Source: Eubacteriaceae bacterium Marseille-Q4139 (GTDB lineage: Bacteria > Bacillota > Clostridia > Lachnospirales > Lachnospiraceae). Taken from it: a DNA stretch of 55,255 nucleotides. Made by a program: the position numbers and the translations under genes. The first letter of the stretch is position 1. Every line of letters starts with the position of its first letter. Of this stretch, positions 18,226 to 26,244 are shown piece by piece. The notes below the pieces were generated by a model. That model saw only the letters and a program-made list of their open reading frames with translations. It made no database searches and was not told the origin of the DNA. Location: the NCBI GenBank assembly GCA_018223415.1, contig JAGTTQ010000001.1:1-55255 (forward strand), given 5' to 3'.

Positions 18226-18722
18226 GGTTTCTGTCCCTCTCTTTCCTCTTCCTCCAGCATGGCGCTCAGGTTTTCATGGATGCGGCAGACACAGGTGTAA
18301 AACGTCTCCTCCTCGTCTGCCGAAAAACCGGCAAACATCCTGGCCTCCACCTTCTTAAAAAAATCCACGCTTTCCGCCACCACGCTGCGGCCTTTTTCCG
18401 TAATCAAAATCTTATTGAACCTGTTGTCGTCCTCGTCCACAAGCCGCCTGATATAGCCGCCCTTTTCTAACTTCTTTAAAGAAACGGCTATGGCGGCCGT
18501 CGAGACGTTGTAAAGCCTGGCAAGCTCCTTCTGGGACGCCTCCGGATGGCGGAACACATACATCAAAAGCTGATGCTGGCTCCTGTAAACGCCGGTTTTG
18601 TTGAGATGGCGCTCCAGCACGCGCTTATGCAGCTTGTTGGTGCGGATATAGGTCTCCACAAGCCGGTGCTCCCTGCTGTCGATGCACAGGCCGCCGCGTT
18701 CTTCCTGCGTTCCTGGTTTCAT
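18222..18722 (-). CDS. MarR-family transcriptional regulator
   Basis: A 166-aa winged-HTH dimeric regulator. The recognition region is around residues 65-100 (ASQKELARLYNVSTAAIAVSLKKLEKGGYI) and the wing is RLVDEDDNRFNKILITEKG. It is first in a three-gene operon with two ABC exporter genes, the usual arrangement for a ligand-released local repressor. Two near-palindromic 12-bp sites lie just upstream, so autorepression is likely. Its promoter is interrupted by IS3-family copy 2. Confidence 0.93.
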   Translation of the reverse strand: MKPGTQEERGGLCIDSREHRLVETYIRTNKLHKRVLERHLNKTGVYRSQHQLLMYVFRHPEASQKELARLYNVSTAAIAVSLKKLEKGGYIRRLVDEDDNRFNKILITEKGRSVVAESVDFFKKVEARMFAGFSADEEETFYTCVCRIHENLSAMLEEEEREGQKP

Positions 18723-18749
18723 AGTCTTCCTCCTCTCTTTCCTCTATCA

Positions 18750-18776
18750 TTAGCCAGTTAATAATTAGCTAGTTAA
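18750..18776 (-). promoter_or_regulatory. probable MarR operators, two tandem near-palindromes
   Basis: TTAGCCAGTTAA (18750-18761) and TTAGCTAGTTAA (18765-18776) are repeated with a 15-bp period between the -10 element and the marR SD. Each is an imperfect palindrome of the kind bound by MarR dimers, and the site position downstream of the start point fits repression. Confidence 0.6.
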
Positions 18777-18787
18777 GCATACGGCAT

Positions 18788-18816
18788 ATTATAATCCCCC
18801 ATGCCCAAAAAGTGAT
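18788..18816 (-). promoter_or_regulatory. marR-ABC promoter with the -35 region replaced by an IS end
   Basis: The -10 is TATAAT (18788-18793, minus strand). Seventeen bp upstream the original sequence would have been TTGCCT, reconstructed by removing the IS and one AAG duplicate. The IS left end now occupies 18813 onward, giving ATCACT at the -35 position, a poorer match. Confidence 0.6.
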
Positions 18817-18879
18817 ATGCTCCCTTCTAGGTAGACAGTTGAAATAATAAAACTGTTTATCAAGGAGGGAGCATTTCTT

Positions 18880-19551
18880 ATGCGTAAATATTCTGCTGAA
18901 GATAAATTACGAATGGTAAAGCTTATTTTGGAAGCTAAACATAGTATTACATCTGTATCAACAGGCGAAGGAATTCATCCTACTACTTTAGAAGAATGGA
19001 TTCGTAATTATCAGTCTATGGGTTCAGAAACCTTTTACAACAAAGGATGGACCAAAAGAACTTCTGCCGAGAAAGAGATTGCCGTACAAGAGTATCTTTC
19101 TGGTCTTGGTTCACTACGTGATATTTGTAAAAAATATAAAATTTCCAGTACTCGTACACTCAGGCAATGGATTGCGCTGTATAATGGTCATAAGGAACTG
19201 AAGGCTTCCAGAACAGGAGGATGTAGTCTTATGACCAAAGGAAGAAAAACAACGTTTGAAGAAAGAGTGGAAATTGCATCCTACTGCATTTCCCATGGCC
19301 ATAACTATGCTGAAACATCAGAAAACTTTAAGGTGTCCTATCAGCAGGCACGAAATTACACTATCAAATACGAAACAGGCGGAGTTCCTGCATTACAGGA
19401 TAACCGCGGCAAAAGAAAATCGGAAGATTCTCTTACAGAGGTGGAAAAGCTTCAAGCGGAGTTGAAACTGGAAAAAGCCAAACGGCAACGTGCAGAAATG
19501 GAGTTATCATTCTTAAAAAAATTAGAGGAAATCGAAAGGAGGCGGGGCTGA
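18880..19551 (+). CDS. IS3-family OrfA, copy 2
   Basis: A 223-aa double-HTH DNA-binding protein, nearly identical to the OrfA of copy 1 (KKYKIS for KKHKIS, LRQW for LRKW, QRAEME for QREEME). The coiled coil at about residues 180-220 should allow multimerisation with OrfAB. The SD AAGGAGGGAGC lies 8 nt upstream. The A7 run at 19515-19521 is read as A-AAA-AAA in this frame and is the expected -1 frameshift site. Confidence 0.93.
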   Translation: MRKYSAEDKLRMVKLILEAKHSITSVSTGEGIHPTTLEEWIRNYQSMGSETFYNKGWTKRTSAEKEIAVQEYLSGLGSLRDICKKYKISSTRTLRQWIALYNGHKELKASRTGGCSLMTKGRKTTFEERVEIASYCISHGHNYAETSENFKVSYQQARNYTIKYETGGVPALQDNRGKRKSEDSLTEVEKLQAELKLEKAKRQRAEMELSFLKKLEEIERRRG

Positions 19552-20450
19552 GCCTGATCCGCCACGAGCATATCTATCAGGCTGTCAAAGAAGAACAGGA
19601 AGAACACGATTATCCGATACAGGCGCTTTGTAAGATTGGCGGTGTTTCAAGGGCGGCTTATTACAAATGGCTGAACCATGAAATGTCAGAGAATGAACAG
19701 GAAAACCGAAAAATTGCGGAACTGATAGAAAAAATCCACATAGAATCACCTGATAAGGGTTATCGCAGAATCCGTGATGAGTTGGAGCGTTACCATGACA
19801 TTGATGTAAATGATAAACGTGTTTTGCGCATCTGCCGGAAACTTGGTATCAAATCCACCATTAAATATGCAAACGATAGCTGTACAAGACAGGCTGCAAA
19901 TCCACAGTACATAGCCGAAAATATCCTGAATCGTGAATTTACGGCAGAAGCTCCGAATGAAAAGTGGTTGACCGATGTAACGGAATTTCATTACTATATC
20001 GGAAATGAAAAGCACAAGGTATATTTAAGTGCAATTCTTGACCTGTATGACCGAAGAATCGTATCCTACCGTATTGGAGACAGTAATAGTAATGCATTAG
20101 TGTTTGATACCTTTGATGATGCAGTCAAAGATAATCCTGATGCACATCCGATGTTTCACAGTGACAGAGGCTTTCAATACACCAATAGAGCCTTTCATGC
20201 AAAACTTGAAGCAGCAGGGATGATGCAGAGCATGTCCAGAGTAGCAAAGTGTATCGATAATGGACCAATGGAAGGATTCTGGGGAATTCTAAAACGGGAG
20301 CGTTATTATGGTAAACGATTTATGGACAGAGAATCACTGGTGGTCATGATAGAGAAATATATCAATTACTATAACAACAGACGTTTGCAGAGGAAGCTTG
20401 GTATAGTAACACCAATGGAGAAACACGAAAAATATTTACAGGCAGCGTAA
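19522..20450 (+). CDS. IS3-family transposase OrfB (DDE domain), copy 2
   Basis: Transposase catalytic region, open in the -1 frame from the A7 slip site. The first ATG is at 19683. An HTH_21-like segment precedes the integrase core, whose acidic triad lies in KWLTDVTEF, MFHSDRGFQ and DNGPMEGFWG. No ATG, GTG or TTG occurs near the orfA stop, so frameshifted OrfAB synthesis is the most plausible route. An AAAGGAGG sits 5 nt before a CTG codon in this frame and could alternatively allow separate initiation. Confidence 0.9.
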
Positions 20451-20549
20451 AAATCTGCCAGCAGGTGATACCTACTGGCAGAAAAAAATTATATTTTTTT
20501 GATTGTCTACTTGACGGGAAGCAGTTCAAAGGCAAGGGGGATTTTCGCT

Positions 20550-21899
20550 TTAATAATCTTCTTTCGGAAGCCGCTTCCGCACAATCATAAAGCAGATGAA
20601 GTGGGCCGCGGCCGTGACGATCCATGTGACAGGATAAGAAATATAGAGCGTCATCAGCGTGCGGTGCCACTGGAAAATCGTAAAGATCCAGAGGATCCTG
20701 AGGCCGCAGGCGCCCGTTAAGGAGACAAGCATCGGCATCACCGAATAGCCGATGCCGCGGATGCTGCCCACCATGGTATCCATGATCCCGCAGAGGAAAT
20801 ACGTGGTGCCGATGATCGAAAGACGGATCATTCCGTACTTCAGCACTTCTGCATCCGACGAATAGATGCCAAGAAGGAAATCCCCCGCCGCAAAAGCCGC
20901 CATTCCGAGACTGATCCCGACAGCCGCCACGACGGCGATGCATGTCACCATGATTTTATTGATGCGGCCGTATTTCTTCGCGCCGAAGTTCTGGCTTGTA
21001 AAGCTTAAGTTCGTCTGGTAGACCGCGTTCATGGCGTTGTAGATAAAGCCCTCAATATTCGAGGAAGCCGTGTTCCCGGCCATGACGACGGAGCCGAAGG
21101 AGTTAACCGACGACTGGATCAGCACGTTGGACACGGAGAACACTGCGCCCTGGAGACCGGCCGGAAGGCCGATCCGCATGATTTTAATGAGAAGGAGCCG
21201 CCGGATCCGCAGCTTCTTAATATGTAATTTGAGGCAGCCCTCGCTTTTCATCAGGCAGCGCACCACAAGGCCGGCGGAAATACACTGGGAAATCACCGTC
21301 GCCAGGGCAACGCCCGCCACGTCCATATTCAGGGCGATGACGAAAAACAGGTTCAGAACCACGTTGACGATTCCTGCAAAGGTCAGGAAGTAAAGCGGCC
21401 GCCTCGTATCGCCGACGGCCCGCAGGACGGCTGCGCCGAAGTTATAGAGCATCGTCACCGGCATTCCTGCAAAATAAATCCGCATGTAAAGAGCCGCTTT
21501 GCCCAGCACGTCGTCCGGCGTTCCCATAAGCTCCAGAAGGGGCCGTGCAAGAAGCAGACCGATTACCACTAAAAACAGGCCGCTCACGAGGCTTAAAGCC
21601 ACGGCCGTGTGGATCGTCTCGTTGACGGCTGTCTCCCGCCTGGCGCCGTAGTACCGCGCTACCATGACGTTGACGCCCACGGAAAGGCCGATGAAGACAT
21701 TCACGAGAAGGTTGATTAAGGCGCTGGTGGAGCCCACCGCCGCCAGAGACTGGCTCCCGGCGTACCGGCCGACGACAATCACGTCCGCCGCGTTAAACAA
21801 AAGCTGGAGAATACCTGACAGCATGAGCGGAATGGAGTACACCAGGATTTTGCCCAGGATTGGGCCGTTGACCATATCGATCTCATAGGATTTTTTCAT
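20550..21899 (-). CDS. MATE-family multidrug/cation efflux transporter
   Basis: A 449-aa, 12-helix antiporter of the MATE family. The N-terminal half shows the typical IPLMLSGILQLLFNAADVIVVGRYAG, with its conserved Pro/Gln/Asp. The repeat in the second half begins near IMRIGLPAGLQGAVFSVSNVLIQ. It presumably exports toxic or metabolic compounds by Na+ or H+ exchange; the substrate is unknown. The start has AAAGGG 9 nt upstream. An IS1182-type element ends about 40 bp before the start codon, so the present promoter must lie in or next to that IS. An IS3-family copy ends 22 bp past the stop. Confidence 0.95.
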   Translation of the reverse strand: MKKSYEIDMVNGPILGKILVYSIPLMLSGILQLLFNAADVIVVGRYAGSQSLAAVGSTSALINLLVNVFIGLSVGVNVMVARYYGARRETAVNETIHTAVALSLVSGLFLVVIGLLLARPLLELMGTPDDVLGKAALYMRIYFAGMPVTMLYNFGAAVLRAVGDTRRPLYFLTFAGIVNVVLNLFFVIALNMDVAGVALATVISQCISAGLVVRCLMKSEGCLKLHIKKLRIRRLLLIKIMRIGLPAGLQGAVFSVSNVLIQSSVNSFGSVVMAGNTASSNIEGFIYNAMNAVYQTNLSFTSQNFGAKKYGRINKIMVTCIAVVAAVGISLGMAAFAAGDFLLGIYSSDAEVLKYGMIRLSIIGTTYFLCGIMDTMVGSIRGIGYSVMPMLVSLTGACGLRILWIFTIFQWHRTLMTLYISYPVTWIVTAAAHFICFMIVRKRLPKEDY

Positions 21900-22043
21900 T
21901 TTTCTCTACCCTTTCCCCAAATTTTTCCCCATATGCAACAAAGGAGCCGTTGCAAAATAGATGAGTAATCATCTATGGAGCAGCGGCTCCTTTTTTATGC
22001 CCTGAAAACAGAAAACGGACCCTGAAGAGCCCGTAATCCATGG

Positions 22044-22055
22044 TATAATAAGATA
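22044..22055 (+). promoter_or_regulatory. extended -10 promoter giving a leaderless transposase mRNA
   Basis: TGGTATAAT (TATAAT at 22044-22049) ends 5 nt before the ATG at 22055, so transcription should start at or within a base of the A of the start codon. There is no SD. The unrelated-in-detail IS at 31150 has the same arrangement. Confidence 0.6.
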
Positions 22056-23659
22056 TGACCAGTAAATTAAAATACCATAAAAATTATACCGAATTCGGTG
22101 AGCCTTATCAACTGGTTTTGCCATTAAATTTGGAAGGTTTGGTTCCTGATGATGATTCTGTTCGACTGCTGAGCCACGAATTGGAGGATTTAGATTACAG
22201 CTTGCTGTATCAGGCTTACTCTGCCAAAGGCAGAAATCCGGCAGTGGACCCAAAGACCATGTTCAAGATCCTGACTTATGCCTATTCCCAGAACATCTAT
22301 TCATCCAGAAAAATTGAAACCGCATGCAGACGCGACATCAACTTTATGTGGCTGCTTGCCGGACAAAAAGCACCGGATCACAGCACCATTGCCCGTTTCC
22401 GAACCGGTTTTCTGGCAGATGCCTGTGAAAATCTGTTCTACCAGATGGTCTGCCGCCTGGAAGCAAGCGGAGAATTATCAAAAGAAACCGTATTTATTGA
22501 TGGGACAAAACTGGAAGCCTGTGCCAATAAATATACCTTCGTCTGGAAGAAATCGGTGGGGAAATGGGAAGCAAAGATGTACGAACGGATTCAGGAGGCA
22601 GTCTGTCTTCTGAACCAGGATTATATCTGCGGGTTCCATGTGGGAGAGGAAAGCCGTACCCAGGATCTTCAGGAAATCTGCCGGTTTCTGGAAGAACGAT
22701 GCCGTCTGGATGGGACGATTTTGGTACATGGAAGAGGAAAACGCAAAAGCCGGAATCAAAAATATCTGGAACTGTTCCGCCGGTTTCTGGAACGCCAGAC
22801 GATCTATGACTGGCATACAGCTAGTTTCCAGGGCCGGAATAACTACTGCAAGACGGATCCGGATGCCACTTTTATGCACATGAAGGATGATCATATGAGG
22901 AATGCCCAGCTGAAACCTGGATATAACGTCCAGATCGCAGTGGACAGCGAATACATTGTGGCAGCTGGGATTTTTCAGGATCGGAATGATGTATGGACAC
23001 TGGTGCCGTTTCTGAAAAACATGGAAGTGAACCTGGGATTTCGATATCCCAGTGTGACTGCGGATTCGGGGTATGAAAGCGAAGAGGCTTATGAATATCT
23101 GAAAAGCCAGGGTCAGATCCCTTACATCAAACCGCAGACCTACGAAAAATGGAAAAAGAGAAGTTTTAAGAAAGACATCAGCAAACGGGAAAATATGGCG
23201 TATAAGGAAGAGACAGACACCTACACCTGCCATGCAGGAAAAACACTGAGAGAAGTGTTTAAAAAGAAGCAGAAAAGCAAAAGCGGCTATCCGTCCGAGG
23301 TAACAGTATATGAATGTGAGGATTGCGGCGGATGTCCGTATAAGAAAAAATGTACGAGGGCAAAGGGAAATAAGAGGCTGTATCTTTCCAAAAACTTTTT
23401 GAAAAAGCGTCGGGAATCTTATGAGAACATCATAAGCGAAAAAGGGATCCAGTATCGGACAAACCGTTCGATTCAAGTAGAAGGAGCCTTTGGGGTGTTG
23501 AAAAACGATTATGAATTCCAGAGATTTCTGCTGAGAGGGAAAACGAAGGTAAAACTGGAGATCCTTCTGCTGTGCCTGGGGTATAATCTGAATAAATTGC
23601 ATGCTAAGATCCAAAATGGCCGGACAGGAAGCCATCTGTTTGAAGTAAAAACTGCATAG
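22055..23659 (+). CDS. IS1182-family transposase, copy A
   Basis: A 534-aa DDE transposase of the IS1182 family. An N-terminal DUF772-like domain (SAKGRNPAVDPKTMFKILTYAYSQNIYSSR) is followed by the catalytic core: the first Asp in VFIDGTKLEA, and the second near VTADSGYESEEAY after the YNVQIAVD strand. A zinc-binding-type Cys cluster (YECEDCGGCPYKKKC) precedes the C-terminal block RSIQVEGAFGVLKNDYEFQRF, which carries the final Glu. Full length for the family and apparently intact. Confidence 0.95.
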   Translation: MTSKLKYHKNYTEFGEPYQLVLPLNLEGLVPDDDSVRLLSHELEDLDYSLLYQAYSAKGRNPAVDPKTMFKILTYAYSQNIYSSRKIETACRRDINFMWLLAGQKAPDHSTIARFRTGFLADACENLFYQMVCRLEASGELSKETVFIDGTKLEACANKYTFVWKKSVGKWEAKMYERIQEAVCLLNQDYICGFHVGEESRTQDLQEICRFLEERCRLDGTILVHGRGKRKSRNQKYLELFRRFLERQTIYDWHTASFQGRNNYCKTDPDATFMHMKDDHMRNAQLKPGYNVQIAVDSEYIVAAGIFQDRNDVWTLVPFLKNMEVNLGFRYPSVTADSGYESEEAYEYLKSQGQIPYIKPQTYEKWKKRSFKKDISKRENMAYKEETDTYTCHAGKTLREVFKKKQKSKSGYPSEVTVYECEDCGGCPYKKKCTRAKGNKRLYLSKNFLKKRRESYENIISEKGIQYRTNRSIQVEGAFGVLKNDYEFQRFLLRGKTKVKLEILLLCLGYNLNKLHAKIQNGRTGSHLFEVKTA

Positions 23660-23818
23660 AAAAATCATAAAACCGAAAGGTTTTATTAAAGTACGGCAAA
23701 AATCCGGCGATCTGCTCTGAAACCATAGGGAGCGCCGGATTTTTTGCTGTAACGAGCGGAAGTGCCGCTCAATCATCTATTTTGATGATTTTGCGACACT
23801 CCCTTCCGGCTCAACAAA

Positions 23819-23891
23819 AGCTGCCTAGCGGATTTGAACCGCCGACCTCCGCCTTACCAAGGCGACGCTCTACCAACTGAGCCAAGGCAGC
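23819..23891 (-). tRNA. tRNA-Thr (GGT)
   Basis: A complete 73-nt cloverleaf on the minus strand. The acceptor stem is GCTGCCT/AGGCAGC, the D-loop contains AGTTGGTA, the anticodon loop is TTGGTAA (anticodon GGT) and the T-loop TTCAAAT. CCA is not encoded. The IS1182-type element ends about 14 bp from its 3' end. Confidence 0.95.
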
Positions 23892-23998
23892 AGGTGTTTT
23901 TGAAACCTTGGATATATTATCATGGATTTTTCCATTTGTCAACAAGAAACTTTTATTTTTTTTCGCATATATATATTAAAAAAATACTGAGGTGTTTT

Positions 23999-24925
23999 AT
24001 GGCTGATTCAACCACCAACGCCGGCAGCATGGGAAACCAGACTGCCGACCAGACCTGTGCGGGCTGCATGCCCACCTGGCCGGATATCTCAGGCATTCCC
24101 ACAACACCCATTGCCACCAATACGCCGCCTGTGGCTCCCCTTCCCGGCGATGACATCGCAGGGATTCCGACGACACCCATTGCCACCAACACACCGCCTG
24201 TGGCCCCGCTCCCGGGCGACTGGGGATTCTGGCCGAACTTTCCGTTCCCGGTACCCACGTTCCCGTCCTCGGGCCTCACAAGCCAGGTGCGCTTCCTAAA
24301 TGCCACCACAAACGGATCCACGCTGGAGGTATTCATTGATAACCGGAATGTCCTTTCCGGCTCCACCTTTGCCACCGTGTCCGTGTACATCACCGTCACC
24401 GACGGTTTCCACACCATTACCATCCGCCAGACCTCCGGGCAGACTTTGTTCCAGCAGACCCAGGCCTTTGTCGCCGGCGAGCGGATGACGATGGTAATCC
24501 TGGATGCTGCAAACGGCGTGAGCCTGGCGCGCGTCTCCGACATGGGCTGCACCAATATTCCTTCGGGCTACGGCTGCCTGCGGGTCGCCAACATGTCCTA
24601 CAACGGCTCCAACTACGATGTCCGTACCTTCAACAACCAGGTGGCCTTCTCAGGCGTCGGCTTCCGGGAAGTTACCTCCTTTAAACAGACGGCAGCCGGG
24701 AATTACAGCTTCTTTGTGACAAGCTCACAGATCTCCTTTACTGCCATCCGGGAGCTTCCCATCCTCGTCCTGTCGGCCATCATCGGTTCCGGCTGCACCT
24801 CCTGCACCGTGAACAATCCGCTTCTCACGTTCAATGTAAGCGTCGAGGCCGGCAAGGCATATACCAGCTATATTATCGGAAATCCCTGGTCCAACATGTA
24901 CCGGGTTTTCACCCTCGAAAGCTGA
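23999..24925 (+). CDS. DUF4397 domain protein with tandem proline-rich repeats
   Basis: A 308-aa protein of unknown role. Residues about 25-80 contain two near-identical copies of a roughly 25-residue unit, each with GIPTTPIATNTPPVAPLPGD. A DUF4397-type beta domain follows (VRFLNATTNGSTLEVFIDNR, then a strand-turn pattern through YITVTDGFHTITIRQ), and a second, weaker beta domain occupies about 195-305. No signal peptide or membrane helix. The start at 23999 has GAGGTG 5 nt upstream. The longer ORF from 23834 runs through the tRNA and is not real. The context is monocistronic. A surface or spore-layer protein is possible, but nothing proves it. Confidence 0.8.
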   Translation: MADSTTNAGSMGNQTADQTCAGCMPTWPDISGIPTTPIATNTPPVAPLPGDDIAGIPTTPIATNTPPVAPLPGDWGFWPNFPFPVPTFPSSGLTSQVRFLNATTNGSTLEVFIDNRNVLSGSTFATVSVYITVTDGFHTITIRQTSGQTLFQQTQAFVAGERMTMVILDAANGVSLARVSDMGCTNIPSGYGCLRVANMSYNGSNYDVRTFNNQVAFSGVGFREVTSFKQTAAGNYSFFVTSSQISFTAIRELPILVLSAIIGSGCTSCTVNNPLLTFNVSVEAGKAYTSYIIGNPWSNMYRVFTLES

Positions 24926-25002
24926 CAGGAGAACCGTCAAACTGCGGGGCGGCACGGCCGGAAGCTGTGCTGTCCCGCACGTTTCCCTGGCCCACTGGCC
25001 AA

Positions 25003-25040
25003 AAACAGCGTGCAGCCCTTTTCCTGGCCGCACGCTGTTT
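25003..25040. terminator. bidirectional terminator between the DUF4397 gene and rlmB
   Basis: An 11-bp perfect stem AAACAGCGTGC (25003-25013) with GCACGCTGTTT (25030-25040), with A-rich sequence on one side and T on the other. It sits between two convergent genes. Confidence 0.75.
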
Positions 25041-25058
25041 CATCTGTCCGTCTGTTCT

Positions 25059-25802
25059 TTAGCCGTTAAGCCTCTGCCGCACAATCTCATACGCCAGAAC
25101 GCCGGCCGCCACCGACGCATTGAGGGAATCAATGTCACCCTTCATGGGAATCGACGCCGTCATATCGCACTTTTCCTTTACAAGACGGCTGACGCCTTCG
25201 CCCTCGTTCCCGATCACAAGGCCGATGGGCCCCGTCAGGTTCAGCCGGTACATGGACTCGCCGCCCATGTCAGCGCAGACGAACCAAAGCCCTTCTTTTT
25301 TCAGCTCCTCAATGGTGGACGCCAGATTCGTCACCTTCGCCACCGGCGTATAGTTTAAAGCCCCGGCAGACGTCCGCGCCACCGTGGCCGTAAGACCGGC
25401 GGCACGACGCTTGGGGATGATGACACCGTGGGCACCGGCCAGGTTCGCCGTCCGGATGATGGCGCCGAGGTTGTGAGGATCTTCTATGCCGTCAAGAAGG
25501 AAGAGAAACGGCGGTTCCCCCTTCTTTTTCGCAGCCTCCAGGATTTCGCTCACCTCTGCGTATTCATAAGCCGCCGCATAGGCGATGACGCCCTGATGGT
25601 GGCCCGTCTCCGACATCTGGTCGAGACGCTCCTTGGCCGTAAAGGTGATAATCGTGTCATGCTTTTTGGCCTCACGGACAATCGTCCTCACCGGCCCGTC
25701 CTGGCATCCGTCCAGCACAAACAGCCGGTCAATGGTCTTCCCGGCCCGGAAGGCCTCCAAAACGGCATTGCGGCCTTCAATCGTCAGTTCTTCATATCTC
25801 AT
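25059..25802 (-). CDS. rlmB: 23S rRNA 2'-O-ribose methyltransferase (TrmH/SpoU family)
   Basis: SPOUT-fold SAM-dependent methyltransferase, 247 aa. The N-terminal substrate-binding domain opens with LTIEGRNAVLEAFRAGKTIDRLFV. The three family motifs are present: LDGIEDPHNLGAIIRTA, GLVIGNEGEGVSRLV and SLNASVAAGVLAYE. The likely target is G2251 of 23S rRNA (RlmB type), although closely related TrmH-family enzymes modify other sites. The start overlaps the upstream mrnC gene by 11 bp, in the conserved Firmicutes order cysS-mrnC-rlmB. Confidence 0.92.
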   Translation of the reverse strand: MRYEELTIEGRNAVLEAFRAGKTIDRLFVLDGCQDGPVRTIVREAKKHDTIITFTAKERLDQMSETGHHQGVIAYAAAYEYAEVSEILEAAKKKGEPPFLFLLDGIEDPHNLGAIIRTANLAGAHGVIIPKRRAAGLTATVARTSAGALNYTPVAKVTNLASTIEELKKEGLWFVCADMGGESMYRLNLTGPIGLVIGNEGEGVSRLVKEKCDMTASIPMKGDIDSLNASVAAGVLAYEIVRQRLNG

Positions 25803-26244
25803 CGGTATTCTCCTCGCTCATTTCCCCCATAAGAACCAGCCCGCGGCTCACCAGTTCAAAAAGCCGCCCATACTGTTCGGAAAGGTACAGCCAGCCCACC
25901 AACGCCTCAAAGCCTGTGGCCGTCCTGTACTCCGTCATGGTGGCATTTTTCGCCATGGTAGCCGACCTGGCGTTCCTGCCCCGCTTGTAGACGGAAAGCT
26001 CCTCCGGCGTCAGCTCCTCCTTAAGAGCCAGAACCATGGCCGCCTGGAACGGCGCCCGCACAAGACCCGCACTTTTCTTATGGAGCTTGTTCACCTGGGC
26101 ATTCCCGCCGTTTACGACCTTCGTCCTGACGATCAGCTCGTAGACGGCGTCCCCGATGTACGCCAGGACTAAAGGCGAATACTGGCCCGCCTCCACGTCC
26201 TTTAAATGAAACGCTTCCTTAAAACGGATCAGGCTCTCTTCCAT
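25792..26244 (-). CDS. mrnC: Mini-ribonuclease III
   Basis: A 150-aa RNase III catalytic domain without a dsRNA-binding domain. In Bacillus, Mini-III matures 23S rRNA ends. The signature SPLVLAYIGDAVYELIVR near residue 25 contains the catalytic acidic cluster, and the C-terminal helices include the second acidic motif (YRTATGFEALVGWLYLSE). It overlaps cysS by 16 bp and rlmB by 11 bp, so all three are probably translated from one message. Confidence 0.94.
   Translation of the reverse strand: MEESLIRFKEAFHLKDVEAGQYSPLVLAYIGDAVYELIVRTKVVNGGNAQVNKLHKKSAGLVRAPFQAAMVLALKEELTPEELSVYKRGRNARSATMAKNATMTEYRTATGFEALVGWLYLSEQYGRLFELVSRGLVLMGEMSEENTDEI

Larger units (their letters stand above)
18813..20528 (+). 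mobile_element. IS3-family insertion sequence (IS150-like), copy 2
   Basis: 1716 bp, same ends and length as copy 1 but in the opposite orientation. Flanked by the 3-bp direct repeat AAG (18810-18812 and 20529-20531). It lies between the marR promoter and the 3' end of the MATE gene. A hairpin at 20454-20482 near the right end, with T-rich sequence when read leftward, may block transcription entering from the MATE side. Confidence 0.95.
21941..23805 (+). mobile_element. IS1182-family insertion sequence, copy A
   Basis: About 1.86 kb around one transposase gene. The ends share an imperfect 18-bp inverted repeat (13 matches) ending GCAAAAT, and boundaries are accurate to a few bp. The left end folds into a hairpin with T6 (GGAGCCG with CGGCTCC, 21943-21995), which should stop transcription reading in. 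The right end holds a hairpin around 23700-23745 (ATCCGGCG with CGCCGGAT) followed by T6. The same right-end sequence reappears at 55013-55255, so a second copy exists. Confidence 0.88.

Noticed and set aside
20362..20943. A 193-aa minus-strand ORF spanning the IS3 right end and the MATE 3' end
   Set aside because: It is in another frame of the MATE gene and crosses the IS boundary. No coding signature.
22478..23776. A 432-aa minus-strand ORF opposite the IS1182-type transposase
   Set aside because: It is antisense to the intact transposase, hydrophobic by codon complementarity and has no SD. A shorter version appears at the right edge for the same reason.
21930..23820. CAACAAA on both sides of IS1182 copy A as a target duplication
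   Set aside because: The repeat does not sit at equal distance from the two inverted repeats, and the second copy at the right edge does not help fix the boundary. Probably chance.
24090..24220. Tandem DNA repeat considered as a CRISPR or regulatory array
   Set aside because: There are only two units, with no spacers. It is in frame within the DUF4397 coding sequence and encodes a repeated peptide.
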